Shown in pieces: positions 20,771 through 29,228 of a DNA stretch of 64,000 nucleotides. Each line of letters starts with the position of its first letter. Position 1 is the first letter of the stretch. Source of the DNA: Altericroceibacterium endophyticum (GTDB lineage Bacteria > Pseudomonadota > Alphaproteobacteria > Sphingomonadales > Sphingomonadaceae). The translations under genes were made by a program, and so were the position numbers. The notes below the pieces were generated by a model. It was not told the DNA's origin, made no database searches, and worked only from the letters and a program-made list of their open reading frames with translations. Location: the NCBI RefSeq assembly GCF_009827595.1, contig NZ_WTYT01000001.1, positions 1-64,000 of the forward strand. The letters run 5' to 3'.

Positions 20771-21835
20771 ATGCGTATTGGTGTCGATGGACATGTGCTG
20801 ACCGGCAAGTTTCAAGGTACACGCACCACGCTTGGCCGGCTGCTGAATGAAGTCAGTCAGCGTGCGGGGGCGCACAGCCTGCTGCTGTATAGTTACAGTC
20901 CGGATGAAGCGCGCGAATTGCTGGGGCACAGGGCGATTGCGCACCGTCAATTGCCACCTGGCGGCGCGATCTGGCGGCTGCTCCTGCAATTTCCCCGCCT
21001 GTTCCGGCGCGACGCTGTGGACCTGGGGGTTTTCCAATATATTGCCCCGCTTCGAGGGCGGCACATGGTGTTCATCCATGATCTGCTGCCTTTGACTCAT
21101 CCGCATCTTTTTCCCTGGAGGATGCGGCTGCGCAGCCGCCTGTTTTTTACGCTGAGCATTCGCCGCGCTGCCATGGTTGTGGCGGTGAGCGATTACACCG
21201 GCGATCAGATTAGGCAGCGGCTGAATATCCCGCGTGAACGGTTGGCGGTGGTGAAGAACGGCCCCTCTTTCCCGCAGGAGGCCTATTGGCTGCCGCGTGA
21301 AACAGGGGATCAGCGCTATATTCTGGCTGTTGGACGGATAGAGCCGCGCAAGAATATGGATTTGCTGGTGCGTGCGTTTCGGCAAGCGAGCCTGCACAAT
21401 GTGAAGCTGGTGATTGTCGGCACGATCGATCCGGCATTCCGGCATGCGGAGATAGAGGGGGCGGGGGTGGAAATTCGCACTGACGTGTCGGACACGGAAT
21501 TGCAGGCGCTTTACCGCAATGCCAGCCTGTTCGTCTTTCCCAGTTCGGCGGAAGGCTTCGGGCTGCCATTGCTGGATGCGGTTCTTTTTGGCCTGCCTAC
21601 TATCAGCTCCGATCGCACTGCCATGCCTGAAGTGGGCGGCGATTGTGCGGTGTATTTCAATCCCGATGCGGATGATGCGCAAGCCGTGCTGGCTGATTTG
21701 ATCGCTGGCCATTTCGCTCTCTCACCCATTGTGCCACCAAGCCCGGAACAGCGCTGCCAGCATCACGAACAATTCAATTGGGGACATGCGGCACAGCAGT
21801 TTCTGACTGCGGCCGAGGCCGCGTATGATGCGTGA
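20771..21835 (+). CDS. Family 1/4 (GT-B) glycosyltransferase
   Basis: Cytoplasmic glycosyltransferase, 354 residues. I chose ATG 20771 because MRIGVDGHVLTGKFQGT is a standard GT-B N-terminal strand; the frame is open to 20426 but that part is the flippase gene read out of frame. Motifs: VFIHDLLPLTHP, AMVVAVSDYTGDQI, the donor-binding AVGRIEPRKNMDLLVRAF, and the E-x7-E-like SSAEGFGLPLLDAV. It sits directly after the flippase and overlaps the next glycosyltransferase by 11 bases. Sugar and linkage unknown; rhamnose or mannose transfer would fit the locus. Confidence 0.88.
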   Translation: MRIGVDGHVLTGKFQGTRTTLGRLLNEVSQRAGAHSLLLYSYSPDEARELLGHRAIAHRQLPPGGAIWRLLLQFPRLFRRDAVDLGVFQYIAPLRGRHMVFIHDLLPLTHPHLFPWRMRLRSRLFFTLSIRRAAMVVAVSDYTGDQIRQRLNIPRERLAVVKNGPSFPQEAYWLPRETGDQRYILAVGRIEPRKNMDLLVRAFRQASLHNVKLVIVGTIDPAFRHAEIEGAGVEIRTDVSDTELQALYRNASLFVFPSSAEGFGLPLLDAVLFGLPTISSDRTAMPEVGGDCAVYFNPDADDAQAVLADLIAGHFALSPIVPPSPEQRCQHHEQFNWGHAAQQFLTAAEAAYDA

Positions 21836-22811
21836 TCCCGCCAGCATTGCGGGCAGCAAAAGCCGCATCAGCATCGTGATCGTCAGCTATAAATCACTGA
21901 ACTTCATTGATCAGTGTCTCACGCCAATCGCGCATCGGGCGGATTGGGATATTATCCTGTGGGACAATGATAGCGGTGACGGTATCGGCGGCCATGTTCG
22001 CCGCCATTATCCCCATGTTCGCGTGGTGGAATCACCCGAAAATCTCGGCTTTGCTGCGGGGAATAATCGCGCCTTTCGGCACTGCCGTGGCGATTATGTT
22101 CTGCTGCTCAACCCGGATGCCTTTTTGCGCGATGCGGCGCAGGTGGAACAGCTGGCCGAATATCTGGAGGCCCATGCTGACGTGGCGGCGTGCGGGCCCC
22201 AATTGCTCCATGGAGACGGTAGCCATCAGGTCGGTGATGCGGGCTGGCGGATCAGCCTTCCCACTGTGCTGGTGCATGGCTTCGCACTGCAGCGTGCGGC
22301 ACCGTTTCTGCGCGGGCTTTACTTGACCAGTCCTTCCCTGCGGCGGCGTGAGCATGTTCCGGTGGACTGGATATGCGGCGCATGTTTGATGGTCCGGCGA
22401 AGCGTGATCGACTCACTGGGCGGGCTGGATGAAAGCAGCTTTCTCTATGGGGAGGATATTGAATGGGGCACGCGGATGCGGCGTGCGGGCTGGCAATGCC
22501 ACTATCTGCCGCGTGTGAAAGTGCAGCATCTGCAAGGTGCAACCCAGCGCGAGGCCGGGCAGGCCTTTCGGTCTTTCGCCTGGCTGGATGACATTGCGCG
22601 GCGTTACCGGGTTTCGGGTGGCCGCTGGGGCTATGGAGTGATGCGGCTGGGCTTGGCGGCTGGCTATATCGGCAGAGCGCTGATCTGGGCGGTGCGGGCG
22701 CGTATTTTACGGCGACCTGAGGCGAGGGAAAGAGCTGTTATCAAAGGTGCCATCGCCCGCGAATATGCGGCGCATATCTGGCGCTGGCCGCGATTTGATA
22801 CGCCGGATTAG
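21825..22811 (+). CDS. Family 2 glycosyltransferase (rhamnosyltransferase-like)
   Basis: GT-A glycosyltransferase of 328 residues. It begins with SRISIVIVSYKSLNFIDQC, continues with IILWDNDSGDG and NLGFAAGNNRAF, and has the metal/nucleotide motif LLNPDAFL in place of a strict DxD, as is usual for the rhamnosyltransferase (WbbL-like) subgroup. DWICGACLMVRRSVID and FLYGEDIEWGTRMRRAGW complete the domain. Start ATG 21825 (or 21828) lies inside the previous gene's end. Since rfbACDB supplies dTDP-rhamnose, transfer of rhamnose is a reasonable inference. Its end overlaps a convergent gene by 4 bases. Confidence 0.88.
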   Translation: MMRDPASIAGSKSRISIVIVSYKSLNFIDQCLTPIAHRADWDIILWDNDSGDGIGGHVRRHYPHVRVVESPENLGFAAGNNRAFRHCRGDYVLLLNPDAFLRDAAQVEQLAEYLEAHADVAACGPQLLHGDGSHQVGDAGWRISLPTVLVHGFALQRAAPFLRGLYLTSPSLRRREHVPVDWICGACLMVRRSVIDSLGGLDESSFLYGEDIEWGTRMRRAGWQCHYLPRVKVQHLQGATQREAGQAFRSFAWLDDIARRYRVSGGRWGYGVMRLGLAAGYIGRALIWAVRARILRRPEARERAVIKGAIAREYAAHIWRWPRFDTPD

Positions 22812-23944
22812 GTTCGCAGCATTGTGGCATGGGCCTCACTCAGCAGCGTCTCATACTGCTCCAGAATCCGCTCCCAGGTGAAATTTGCCTGCCAACGTCT
22901 GCGGCTGGCGGTGCGCAGTGCTTCGCACAGGTGGTCATCCTCGATCAGGCGCGTGATCTGGTGATCGCATTCATCGATATTGGCAAAAAACAGGCCGCCT
23001 TCGTCCAGCACCCAGCGATTGAAGCGATTGTCATGGGCAATCACCGCGCTGCCCGCGCCCATGGCCTCCACAAGAGACGGGTTGGTTCCGCCTACCGTAT
23101 GGCCGTGAAGATAGGCCCTGTTGTGGCCGCGCAGAGCCGACAATATCACCTTGTCATATATCGCTCCGGGGAAAATTACTTCCTCACTCGCTGCTTCCAG
23201 CACGCGGGCCTGATAGGGAATGCTGCGGTGATATTGCCCAAGCACGACCAGTTTTTGCCCGCGCAACCGGCGCGAAAACGCCGTTACGATTTCCAGCACT
23301 GAATTTTCGGGTTCCGGCCGGGCGATCAGCGTGAAATAGCGATTGGGTTCGAGCTCCAATGCCGCCAGAGGTGCGGTGGCTGCATCGCGCACATCATCTC
23401 CGCCATAGGGGATCATTGCGATCCGTTCGGCTGGCGCACGGCTGGAAAGATGTTCGGCGATGCCCGGATGGTCGGCTATCAGCCATGTCCCGGCGCGGGC
23501 AGCCAGTCTTTCATTGATCCATAGAAACGCTTTCTTGGCTGCACCATATTTTGCGCGTTTCCATTCAAAACCATCCATGTTGATAAGATTGTGGCGGCCG
23601 CGCAGAGCCAGCCAATGCGACAGAAAGCCGGTATTATAGCCCAGCGTCAGCAACAATCCGGGACGTGACACGACATCCCGCGTCGCTTTGGCATCAAATT
23701 CGATCGTCCCCCATGCCCCGCCGAGCCGGGTGGGCACATGAATGCGCGTAATACCCGCCCATTCATCACAGGCGATGGCACCGCTTTCGCTGCCCTGACA
23801 ATAAACGGTGATGTCCCAGCCGCGTTGCTGCAAATGGAGGGAGAGCCGCTCCGCAAAGGTTTCAAACCCCCCATGTGCAGCAGGCACACCGCGAATGCCG
23901 AGTATGATCAGCCTTGGTCGCGGATCGCCATTTTCACTTCGCAT
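22808..23944 (-). CDS. DUF1972-type glycosyltransferase
   Basis: 378-residue GT-B enzyme. The N-terminal half is the DUF1972 domain seen in rhamnosyltransferases of capsule and O-antigen loci: LIILGIRGVPAAHGGFETFAERLS, ITVYCQGSE, INMDGFEWKRAKYG. The C-terminal half has GGTNPSLVEAMGAGSAVIAHDNRFN, the donor-binding region. It is transcribed toward the other two glycosyltransferases and closes the glycan locus. Acceptor and sugar unknown. Confidence 0.86.
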   Translation of the reverse strand: MRSENGDPRPRLIILGIRGVPAAHGGFETFAERLSLHLQQRGWDITVYCQGSESGAIACDEWAGITRIHVPTRLGGAWGTIEFDAKATRDVVSRPGLLLTLGYNTGFLSHWLALRGRHNLINMDGFEWKRAKYGAAKKAFLWINERLAARAGTWLIADHPGIAEHLSSRAPAERIAMIPYGGDDVRDAATAPLAALELEPNRYFTLIARPEPENSVLEIVTAFSRRLRGQKLVVLGQYHRSIPYQARVLEAASEEVIFPGAIYDKVILSALRGHNRAYLHGHTVGGTNPSLVEAMGAGSAVIAHDNRFNRWVLDEGGLFFANIDECDHQITRLIEDDHLCEALRTASRRRWQANFTWERILEQYETLLSEAHATMLRT

Positions 23945-24093
23945 CGGTGCGCCCCCTCGCAGTTCCGACCTGATGATATGGCGCGACTATGCGGCCATTG
24001 GGGAGCAAGAGGAAGAGCTGGTTTTGCGAAAGCGTGGAGGCATCAGGCCAAGCCAGCTGTCAGATTACGCGCTGCATTACTGGTCGCCGCAGG

Positions 24094-25521
24094 TCAGGGC
24101 TGCTCTTTTTCCCATCCGCCGCCAAGCGCCAGAAAGATCTGAACCCGGTCCGCGGCAAGTTTGGCCTCCGAATTGGCGAGCGCGGCTTCTGCGCTGGCCA
24201 GACTGCGCTGCACATCGAGGACATCCAGCACGGAAACAGCGCCCTGGCGTGACAATTTGGCCTGTAAGGTTGCAGCTTCTCGGCTTGCATCCCGGGCACT
24301 GCGCAAACGCTCATTCTCATCGAGATCGTTGGCATAGCGCGTGAGCGCGCTTTCTGTTTCTTCGAGTGCGCGCAGGACAGTCCCGTCAAAGCGGGCCAGA
24401 GCTGCTTTGGCAGACGCGCTGGCCTGATCGATCCGCGCCCGCGCCACATCCGTATTGGGGAAGGACCAGGAAATCAGTGGGCCAACACTGAAACGAAATG
24501 CGGAATCGCTCACCAGTCCGTCGATCGTACGCGATGTCGTGCCGGCGGAGGCGCCGAGCGAAACAGAGGGATAAAGCGCGGCGGTTTCCACGCCGATATT
24601 GGCGGTGGCGGCCGCCAGTTCGCGCTCGGCCTGACGAATATCGGGCCGCCGACGGATCAGGGCTGCACCATCGCCGACGGGTATGGGTTGGTCCATCTGC
24701 GGGATCGCGGAACAGTCCGCCAGATCCGCAGGGTAATCCTGCGGATGGCGTCCCATCAGAATCGCCAGCCGGTACAACGCTGTACGCCGGGTGGAACGAT
24801 ATCCGGGCAGGGCCGCCTGCAGCTGGGAAAGCAGGCTGCGCGACCTTGTGGCATCCAGCGCCGGGAAAACACCGCCACGCACGCCGCGTTCAATCAGTTT
24901 TACGGAGCTTTGCTGAAGCGCAACGGAGTGCTGAGCAACCGCCAGAGAGGCGCCCGCTGCGCAGGCATCGCTATAGGCGGCGGCGACATTCGCAGCGACG
25001 GTCGTCCGGGCTAGGTCCAGCGCGGCGGCTTTGGCTTCCTGACTGGCAGTGGCGGATTCCACTGCGCGCCGAATTCGGCCCACGGCGTCGATCTGATAGG
25101 AAATGCTGGCGCCGAGATCGTAACTGCCATGGGTGCCGGCCGGTCTTCCTATTCCCAGGCTGGATGTCTCGCCGGCGCTGGCCGATCCTTCAAGGCTGGT
25201 CTGCACGCCCGCTGCTGCGTGCACTTCGCGGGTCGAGGCTTGCGCCCGCTCCAGATTTGCTGCGGCTTCGCGCAGGTCGGTGTTGGCGGCCAGAGCTTCT
25301 TCGATTAGCGCATCCAGCCGCGTATCATTATACAGGCGCCACCAATGGGGGGGCAGGGGGGCCTGCGAGATGGCGGGTGATGCGCTGGCCTCAAAAGCGG
25401 TGTCTGTGCTGCTATCCGGCATGGGGGCGGGCGCGACATAGTCAGGCCCGACCGTGGTGCATCCGGCCATGAGCAGACAGAACATGGGGCCAAGATTTCG
25501 GGCAGATATTGTGCGCCTCAT
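24094..25521 (-). CDS. Outer-membrane factor lipoprotein of an efflux system (NodT/OprM family)
   Basis: TolC-like outer-membrane channel, 475 residues. A lipobox LMAGC places the lipidated Cys at residue 21. The body contains the two outer-membrane efflux repeats with long coiled-coil helices (LREAAANLERAQASTREVHA, then IRQAERELAAATANIGVETAALYPSVSLGAS). Last gene of the marR-FUSC-DUF1656-hlyD operon: its start overlaps the HlyD stop by 4 bases. It would complete a tripartite channel from inner membrane to outside. Confidence 0.9.
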   Translation of the reverse strand: MRRTISARNLGPMFCLLMAGCTTVGPDYVAPAPMPDSSTDTAFEASASPAISQAPLPPHWWRLYNDTRLDALIEEALAANTDLREAAANLERAQASTREVHAAAGVQTSLEGSASAGETSSLGIGRPAGTHGSYDLGASISYQIDAVGRIRRAVESATASQEAKAAALDLARTTVAANVAAAYSDACAAGASLAVAQHSVALQQSSVKLIERGVRGGVFPALDATRSRSLLSQLQAALPGYRSTRRTALYRLAILMGRHPQDYPADLADCSAIPQMDQPIPVGDGAALIRRRPDIRQAERELAAATANIGVETAALYPSVSLGASAGTTSRTIDGLVSDSAFRFSVGPLISWSFPNTDVARARIDQASASAKAALARFDGTVLRALEETESALTRYANDLDENERLRSARDASREAATLQAKLSRQGAVSVLDVLDVQRSLASAEAALANSEAKLAADRVQIFLALGGGWEKEQP

Positions 25522-26426
25522 AATACGTGGTCCGGTTGCAAATGGTCATCGGCCCCCTCCAGCGTGATCGTCGCGGTTCGCCCGGCGATCAGGTCAACGC
25601 CATCGGGCACCTGATCAATGGCGACGCGCACTGGGATACGCTGGGCGAGGCGCACCCAGCTGAAGGTCGGATTGACGTCGGCCAGCAAATTGTCGGAGGA
25701 TGTCGCCCGTTCCCGGTCTTCAATCCCGGCAGAATGGCCAACGACATGGCCCTTCAGCTTGCGGTCTTCACCCATCAGGCGGATGGTGGCGGGCATTCCG
25801 TCGCGAATATGGGCGAGCTTGGTCTCTTCAAAATAGCCGGCGACGTAAAAACTGTCGCTGTCGATCAGGGCCATCAGTGGCTTGCCTGCTGTGGCATAAG
25901 CGCCGGGGCGCAGCTGCAGATTGGTGACGATACCGTTGACCGGCGCGCGGACTTCTGCCCTCTCCAGATTGATCCGGGCAAGATCACGATCCGCGAGCGC
26001 TTGAGACAGCCTGGCGCGTGCTTCCTCTGCGGCGGAACGGCGAAGATCGCGATCCTGCTCCGAGACGACACCTTCCAAAGCTGCATAGCGCCGGGCTTCG
26101 CGATTGGCGGATGACAGCGTGGCGCGGGCCGTGGCGATGGCGGCATTGGCCTGATCCAGCGCGTTGCGCAGCCTTGCCTTGTCGATAGTGAACAGCAGAT
26201 CGCCCTTCTTCACCACCTGATCGTCTGCCACCGCGACGCTTTCGACCCGTCCGGATACGTCAGGTGCCATTTGCACCACATCGGCGCGCAGCCTGCCATC
26301 GCGGGTTTGCGGGGCATAGGTGTAGTAATGGTACAGCTTCCACAGGACGAGTGCCGCCAATGCTGCCAGAGCGATGGTGAGCAGCATTTTGCCACCGCGA
26401 ATAAGGTCGTGTCTGTTTATCATCAT
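25518..26426 (-). CDS. HlyD/EmrA-type periplasmic membrane-fusion protein
   Basis: Periplasmic adaptor of the efflux system, 302 residues. ATG at 26426 shares its first base with the TAA of the DUF1656 gene; an ATG at 26423 is equally possible, and the frame upstream of it is the DUF1656 gene out of frame. One membrane segment (MLLTIALAALAALVLWKL) anchors it; then come the biotinyl-lipoyl half motif (VVQMAPDVSGRVESVAVADDQVVKKGDLLFTID), a helical hairpin (about 75-150), the second half motif (AEVRAPVNGIVTNLQLRPGAY) and a beta-barrel domain. Closest in style to AaeA/EmrA adaptors used with FUSC proteins. Confidence 0.9.
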   Translation of the reverse strand: MMINRHDLIRGGKMLLTIALAALAALVLWKLYHYYTYAPQTRDGRLRADVVQMAPDVSGRVESVAVADDQVVKKGDLLFTIDKARLRNALDQANAAIATARATLSSANREARRYAALEGVVSEQDRDLRRSAAEEARARLSQALADRDLARINLERAEVRAPVNGIVTNLQLRPGAYATAGKPLMALIDSDSFYVAGYFEETKLAHIRDGMPATIRLMGEDRKLKGHVVGHSAGIEDRERATSSDNLLADVNPTFSWVRLAQRIPVRVAIDQVPDGVDLIAGRTATITLEGADDHLQPDHVL

Positions 26427-26635
26427 TAATTTGTCATCACGCGCAGGCCCGTGAAGACGAGCCATAGGAGGAGGAAGAAAAAGGCGAGATCGAATAAGGG
26501 GCGCTGCCACACGATGCGGTAGAACCCGATCGCATCGAGCAGCCGTGAAAGAAGCATCCGTGCGAAGAAGGCCGCCAGCAAAGCGAGCAGCAAGGGGGAC
26601 ACCAGAATCCCGAAAAGGTCGATTTCACCGATCAT
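26426..26635 (-). CDS. DUF1656 small inner-membrane protein (AaeX-like)
   Basis: 69 residues with two hydrophobic segments (about 8-30 and 45-65) and the family pattern EIDLFGILVSP at the start and YRIVWQRPLFDLAFF in the middle. DUF1656/AaeX proteins are encoded between FUSC-type pumps and HlyD adaptors; their role is not known. The ATG overlaps the FUSC stop by 4 bases and its stop overlaps the adaptor start by 1 base, so it is tightly coupled in the operon. Confidence 0.85.
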   Translation of the reverse strand: MIGEIDLFGILVSPLLLALLAAFFARMLLSRLLDAIGFYRIVWQRPLFDLAFFFLLLWLVFTGLRVMTN

Positions 26636-28635
26636 GACTGGGCGCTCCAGGCAGGGCTTTTTTCAAACAGCGCGAGCCGCAAACCGACCAATCCGCGCAT
26701 GAACAGGACTTCGTCGGTCTTGTGTTGGCGAACCGCCAGTGACAGCGCGGCATCGATGCGTTCCAGCAACGCAGGCGATGGGGTGTCCTTGTCGAGGTCG
26801 TCACGAATGGTTGCCAGAACATTCTCCAGCGCTTGGCGGAGTGCGCCGCTGCTGCGGTCAGCCGCGCGGCGCAGATCCGCGATATTCACGCCGACCCGCA
26901 ACCGCGTCATCAGGCGCGGACTTTCATCCTCCGCGCCCACCGCCTGCAGGCGGCCGGCCAGTGCACCGATACTGTCGAGCGCGCGGATAACGTACTGATC
27001 GCGGTCGCGCGAATTGGCGCGCCAGGTGAGGGCATAAATATCGGCACGGGCTTTGTGGATGAAGCGCCGCACGGCGTGTTCTGTACCCAGTTGCCGCACC
27101 ATTCTGAGGCAGAAGAATGCCACGAAAATGCCCATCAGATTGGCGCAGGTGCTATCCAGATAGACATTGAAAGAGGCCGGGGCGTAGGTTCCCTGCAAAT
27201 TGATGGTACTGAGGGATACCACCATCACCAGAATGACCAGCGGATTGCTGAAGGCCCATAGCGTTAGCGGTATCATGTAAATCGCCATCGCGAGGATGAA
27301 CGTGGTATAATCGCTGGCCATGGGCAGCAAAATATAGCTCAGCACGCCGCCTGCGGCGAAGGCGAACAAGGCGAAGCGCGAAAACTTGGTAAGGACGGCG
27401 GCGGCTTCGTCCATGCTGCCAAAAAATGCCAGCGCCACTGGGCCAAACAGCATGGCATAAGGAACACTTTTCCAGCCGGTGAAATACCAGATGAGGCTGA
27501 GGATGCCGTAAGTGGAGGCAATGGCCAGCGCCACGCGGGCGGCCATATGAAAATCCGGACGAAGCGGAAACGGGCGTGAATTGTCGACGGCAGTTTCGAG
27601 GTCCGGCGACAAATTGCCCTGATTGTTGAGGGCATTTTCGAGGGCGTGAAGCTCCGCTGAGACCGTCAGTGCATCGGCGATAATTCCGGACAGATTGCGC
27701 TGAACCAACCGGCGCCAACCGGTCACTCCGTCGTACTCGGCGGCATCCATACGGGCGATGAAATCGGCAGGAGGTTCCTTGCCTGCTTCCAGTAAAGCGC
27801 TGGCTTCTGCCAGCATCGGTGCAACGGCTTCGCGATGGACCTGATCGGGATGAGCCAGACGCGATTCAATCGCTGAAATCATCGGGACCAGGCGCAAAAG
27901 CCGCTGCTGAATGGCGAAAATCAGACCGCGCTCCCGGCTGGCGATCAGGGGGTCATATTTGATCTGACTGGCGAGGGCGGACAGGGCCGTCATATCGGCA
28001 ATCATGCGCAAGCGGTCATTGTCACTGCTGGCACTGATGGCCGCATGCTCATCGTCTTGGTCTTGTTCCGGATTGTTCAGAACATCACGCAACCAGCGCT
28101 GCGCATCGGGCAGCCACACTTGCAGCTTCTGATGCATGACGGGCCCGATTGAGCGCGGTACGACGATGCTGTCGATGACGGTAACGCATATGATGCCCAG
28201 GCCAATCTCCGTGAGACGTGCCAGCGCCGTGGTGAACATGCTTTCGGGCTGACTGATGGCGGGTACGACAACCAGCAGCATCGTAATCCCGAGCAATTGA
28301 AAACCGTAGGCACGCGGGGTGCGATCAATCACACCCATGGCGAAGGCGGCCGTGGCAACCAGCCCGGACATCCCCACCATCAGGATCTGTTGGCTACCGA
28401 ATATCCGTGCGAGAATGACCGCGATGGCGCCGGCACACATGGTGCCGATGAAGCGATAGAGCGCCTTGGACAGCATCGCGCCGCTGACGGGGTTCATCAG
28501 CACGCAGCATGTGACCAGCGACCAATAGGGTTGCGGCAAGCCGATATGAACCGCGATCGTAAATGCCAGCATGGCAGCGGTGAACAGCTTGAGTGCAAAG
28601 ATCCACCGGCCCGGATTGAGGAGGGCCGCGCTCAT
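26632..28635 (-). CDS. FUSC-family aromatic-acid efflux pump subunit (AaeB-like)
   Basis: Inner-membrane protein of 667 residues. It has two sets of about five hydrophobic segments (residues about 12-165 and 360-500) separated by a cytoplasmic helical region, and a C-terminal soluble helical domain, the architecture of FUSC/AaeB proteins. The first set starts WIFALKLFTAAMLAFTIAVHIGLPQPYWSLVT. Relatives export hydroxylated aromatic carboxylic acids or fusaric acid; the substrate here is unknown. It overlaps the upstream marR stop by 4 bases. Confidence 0.9.
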   Translation of the reverse strand: MSAALLNPGRWIFALKLFTAAMLAFTIAVHIGLPQPYWSLVTCCVLMNPVSGAMLSKALYRFIGTMCAGAIAVILARIFGSQQILMVGMSGLVATAAFAMGVIDRTPRAYGFQLLGITMLLVVVPAISQPESMFTTALARLTEIGLGIICVTVIDSIVVPRSIGPVMHQKLQVWLPDAQRWLRDVLNNPEQDQDDEHAAISASSDNDRLRMIADMTALSALASQIKYDPLIASRERGLIFAIQQRLLRLVPMISAIESRLAHPDQVHREAVAPMLAEASALLEAGKEPPADFIARMDAAEYDGVTGWRRLVQRNLSGIIADALTVSAELHALENALNNQGNLSPDLETAVDNSRPFPLRPDFHMAARVALAIASTYGILSLIWYFTGWKSVPYAMLFGPVALAFFGSMDEAAAVLTKFSRFALFAFAAGGVLSYILLPMASDYTTFILAMAIYMIPLTLWAFSNPLVILVMVVSLSTINLQGTYAPASFNVYLDSTCANLMGIFVAFFCLRMVRQLGTEHAVRRFIHKARADIYALTWRANSRDRDQYVIRALDSIGALAGRLQAVGAEDESPRLMTRLRVGVNIADLRRAADRSSGALRQALENVLATIRDDLDKDTPSPALLERIDAALSLAVRQHKTDEVLFMRGLVGLRLALFEKSPAWSAQS

Positions 28636-29102
28636 TCCTTGTCCTGATTGACAAAGGCCTGTGCCCGTTCTTCCATCAGCCTCAGGACGCGTATGGCGGT
28701 CTGCAGGTCTTCCTCTGGCAAATCGCCCAGCAGCTCATGCCGCAGTGTATTGAGGCGCGTTTCGAGCATTTCGGCCAGACGCAGCCCCTCGGGCAGCAGC
28801 TCGACATTCTTTGACCGCCGATCATTGGGGACATCGCAGCGCTGCAGTAATCCGGCCGCTTCTCCGCGATCGAGCGTACGCACCAGAGCGGCTGGGTTCA
28901 CCCCCACTTCAACGGCCAGATCCTTTTGCGAAACCTGCGCGCCGTGGCGTGACACCACGAGCACGACCGTGCCCAGCGATGGGGACAGCCCGGCACCAAC
29001 AAATGCGGACGTCGCCGCCTGCATCCAGGCACGGCGTACCGGTTGTAACGCATTTGGCAGCGCAAACAGTGCTTCGCTCTTGGAGTCGTTTCCTTGGGAC
29101 AT
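28632..29102 (-). CDS. MarR-family regulator of the efflux operon
   Basis: Regulator of 156 residues, first gene of the efflux operon. ATG 29102 is preferred; the frame opens to 29138, but those 12 codons lie within the operator region. Winged-helix features: VSQKDLAVEVGVNPAALVRTLDRGEAAGLLQR and the wing DVPNDRRSKNVELLPEG. A C-terminal helix supports dimerisation. The strong inverted repeat directly before it suggests autorepression relieved by an aromatic ligand, as for other MarR/FUSC or MarR/Emr operons. Confidence 0.88.
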   Translation of the reverse strand: MSQGNDSKSEALFALPNALQPVRRAWMQAATSAFVGAGLSPSLGTVVLVVSRHGAQVSQKDLAVEVGVNPAALVRTLDRGEAAGLLQRCDVPNDRRSKNVELLPEGLRLAEMLETRLNTLRHELLGDLPEEDLQTAIRVLRLMEERAQAFVNQDKE

Positions 29103-29103
29103 G

Positions 29104-29146
29104 CATTTCCATTGCCAAAGCAACCATTGCCTTGTCAATGGAAATG
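29104..29146 (-). promoter_or_regulatory. Inverted-repeat operator and -35 box of the marR-efflux operon
   Basis: CATTTCCATTG (29104-29114) and CAATGGAAATG (29136-29146) are perfect 11-base arms with a 21-base spacer. On the minus strand a consensus -35 box TTGACA overlaps the upstream arm (29132-29137), with the -10 region falling in the downstream arm (poor match). A dimeric MarR protein bound here would cover the promoter, and the start codon follows one base later, so the message may be nearly leaderless. Confidence 0.65.
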
Positions 29147-29228
29147 TTGCACCTGCGAAGGCGGATTCAGGATCACTGATCGCAAAGCGGATGCGCCCAG
29201 ATGCGGCACACCGATATAGCGCTGCTAT

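Noticed and set aside
20678-21712. 344-codon minus-strand frame
   Set aside because: Antisense to the GT-B glycosyltransferase; no motifs or ribosome site.
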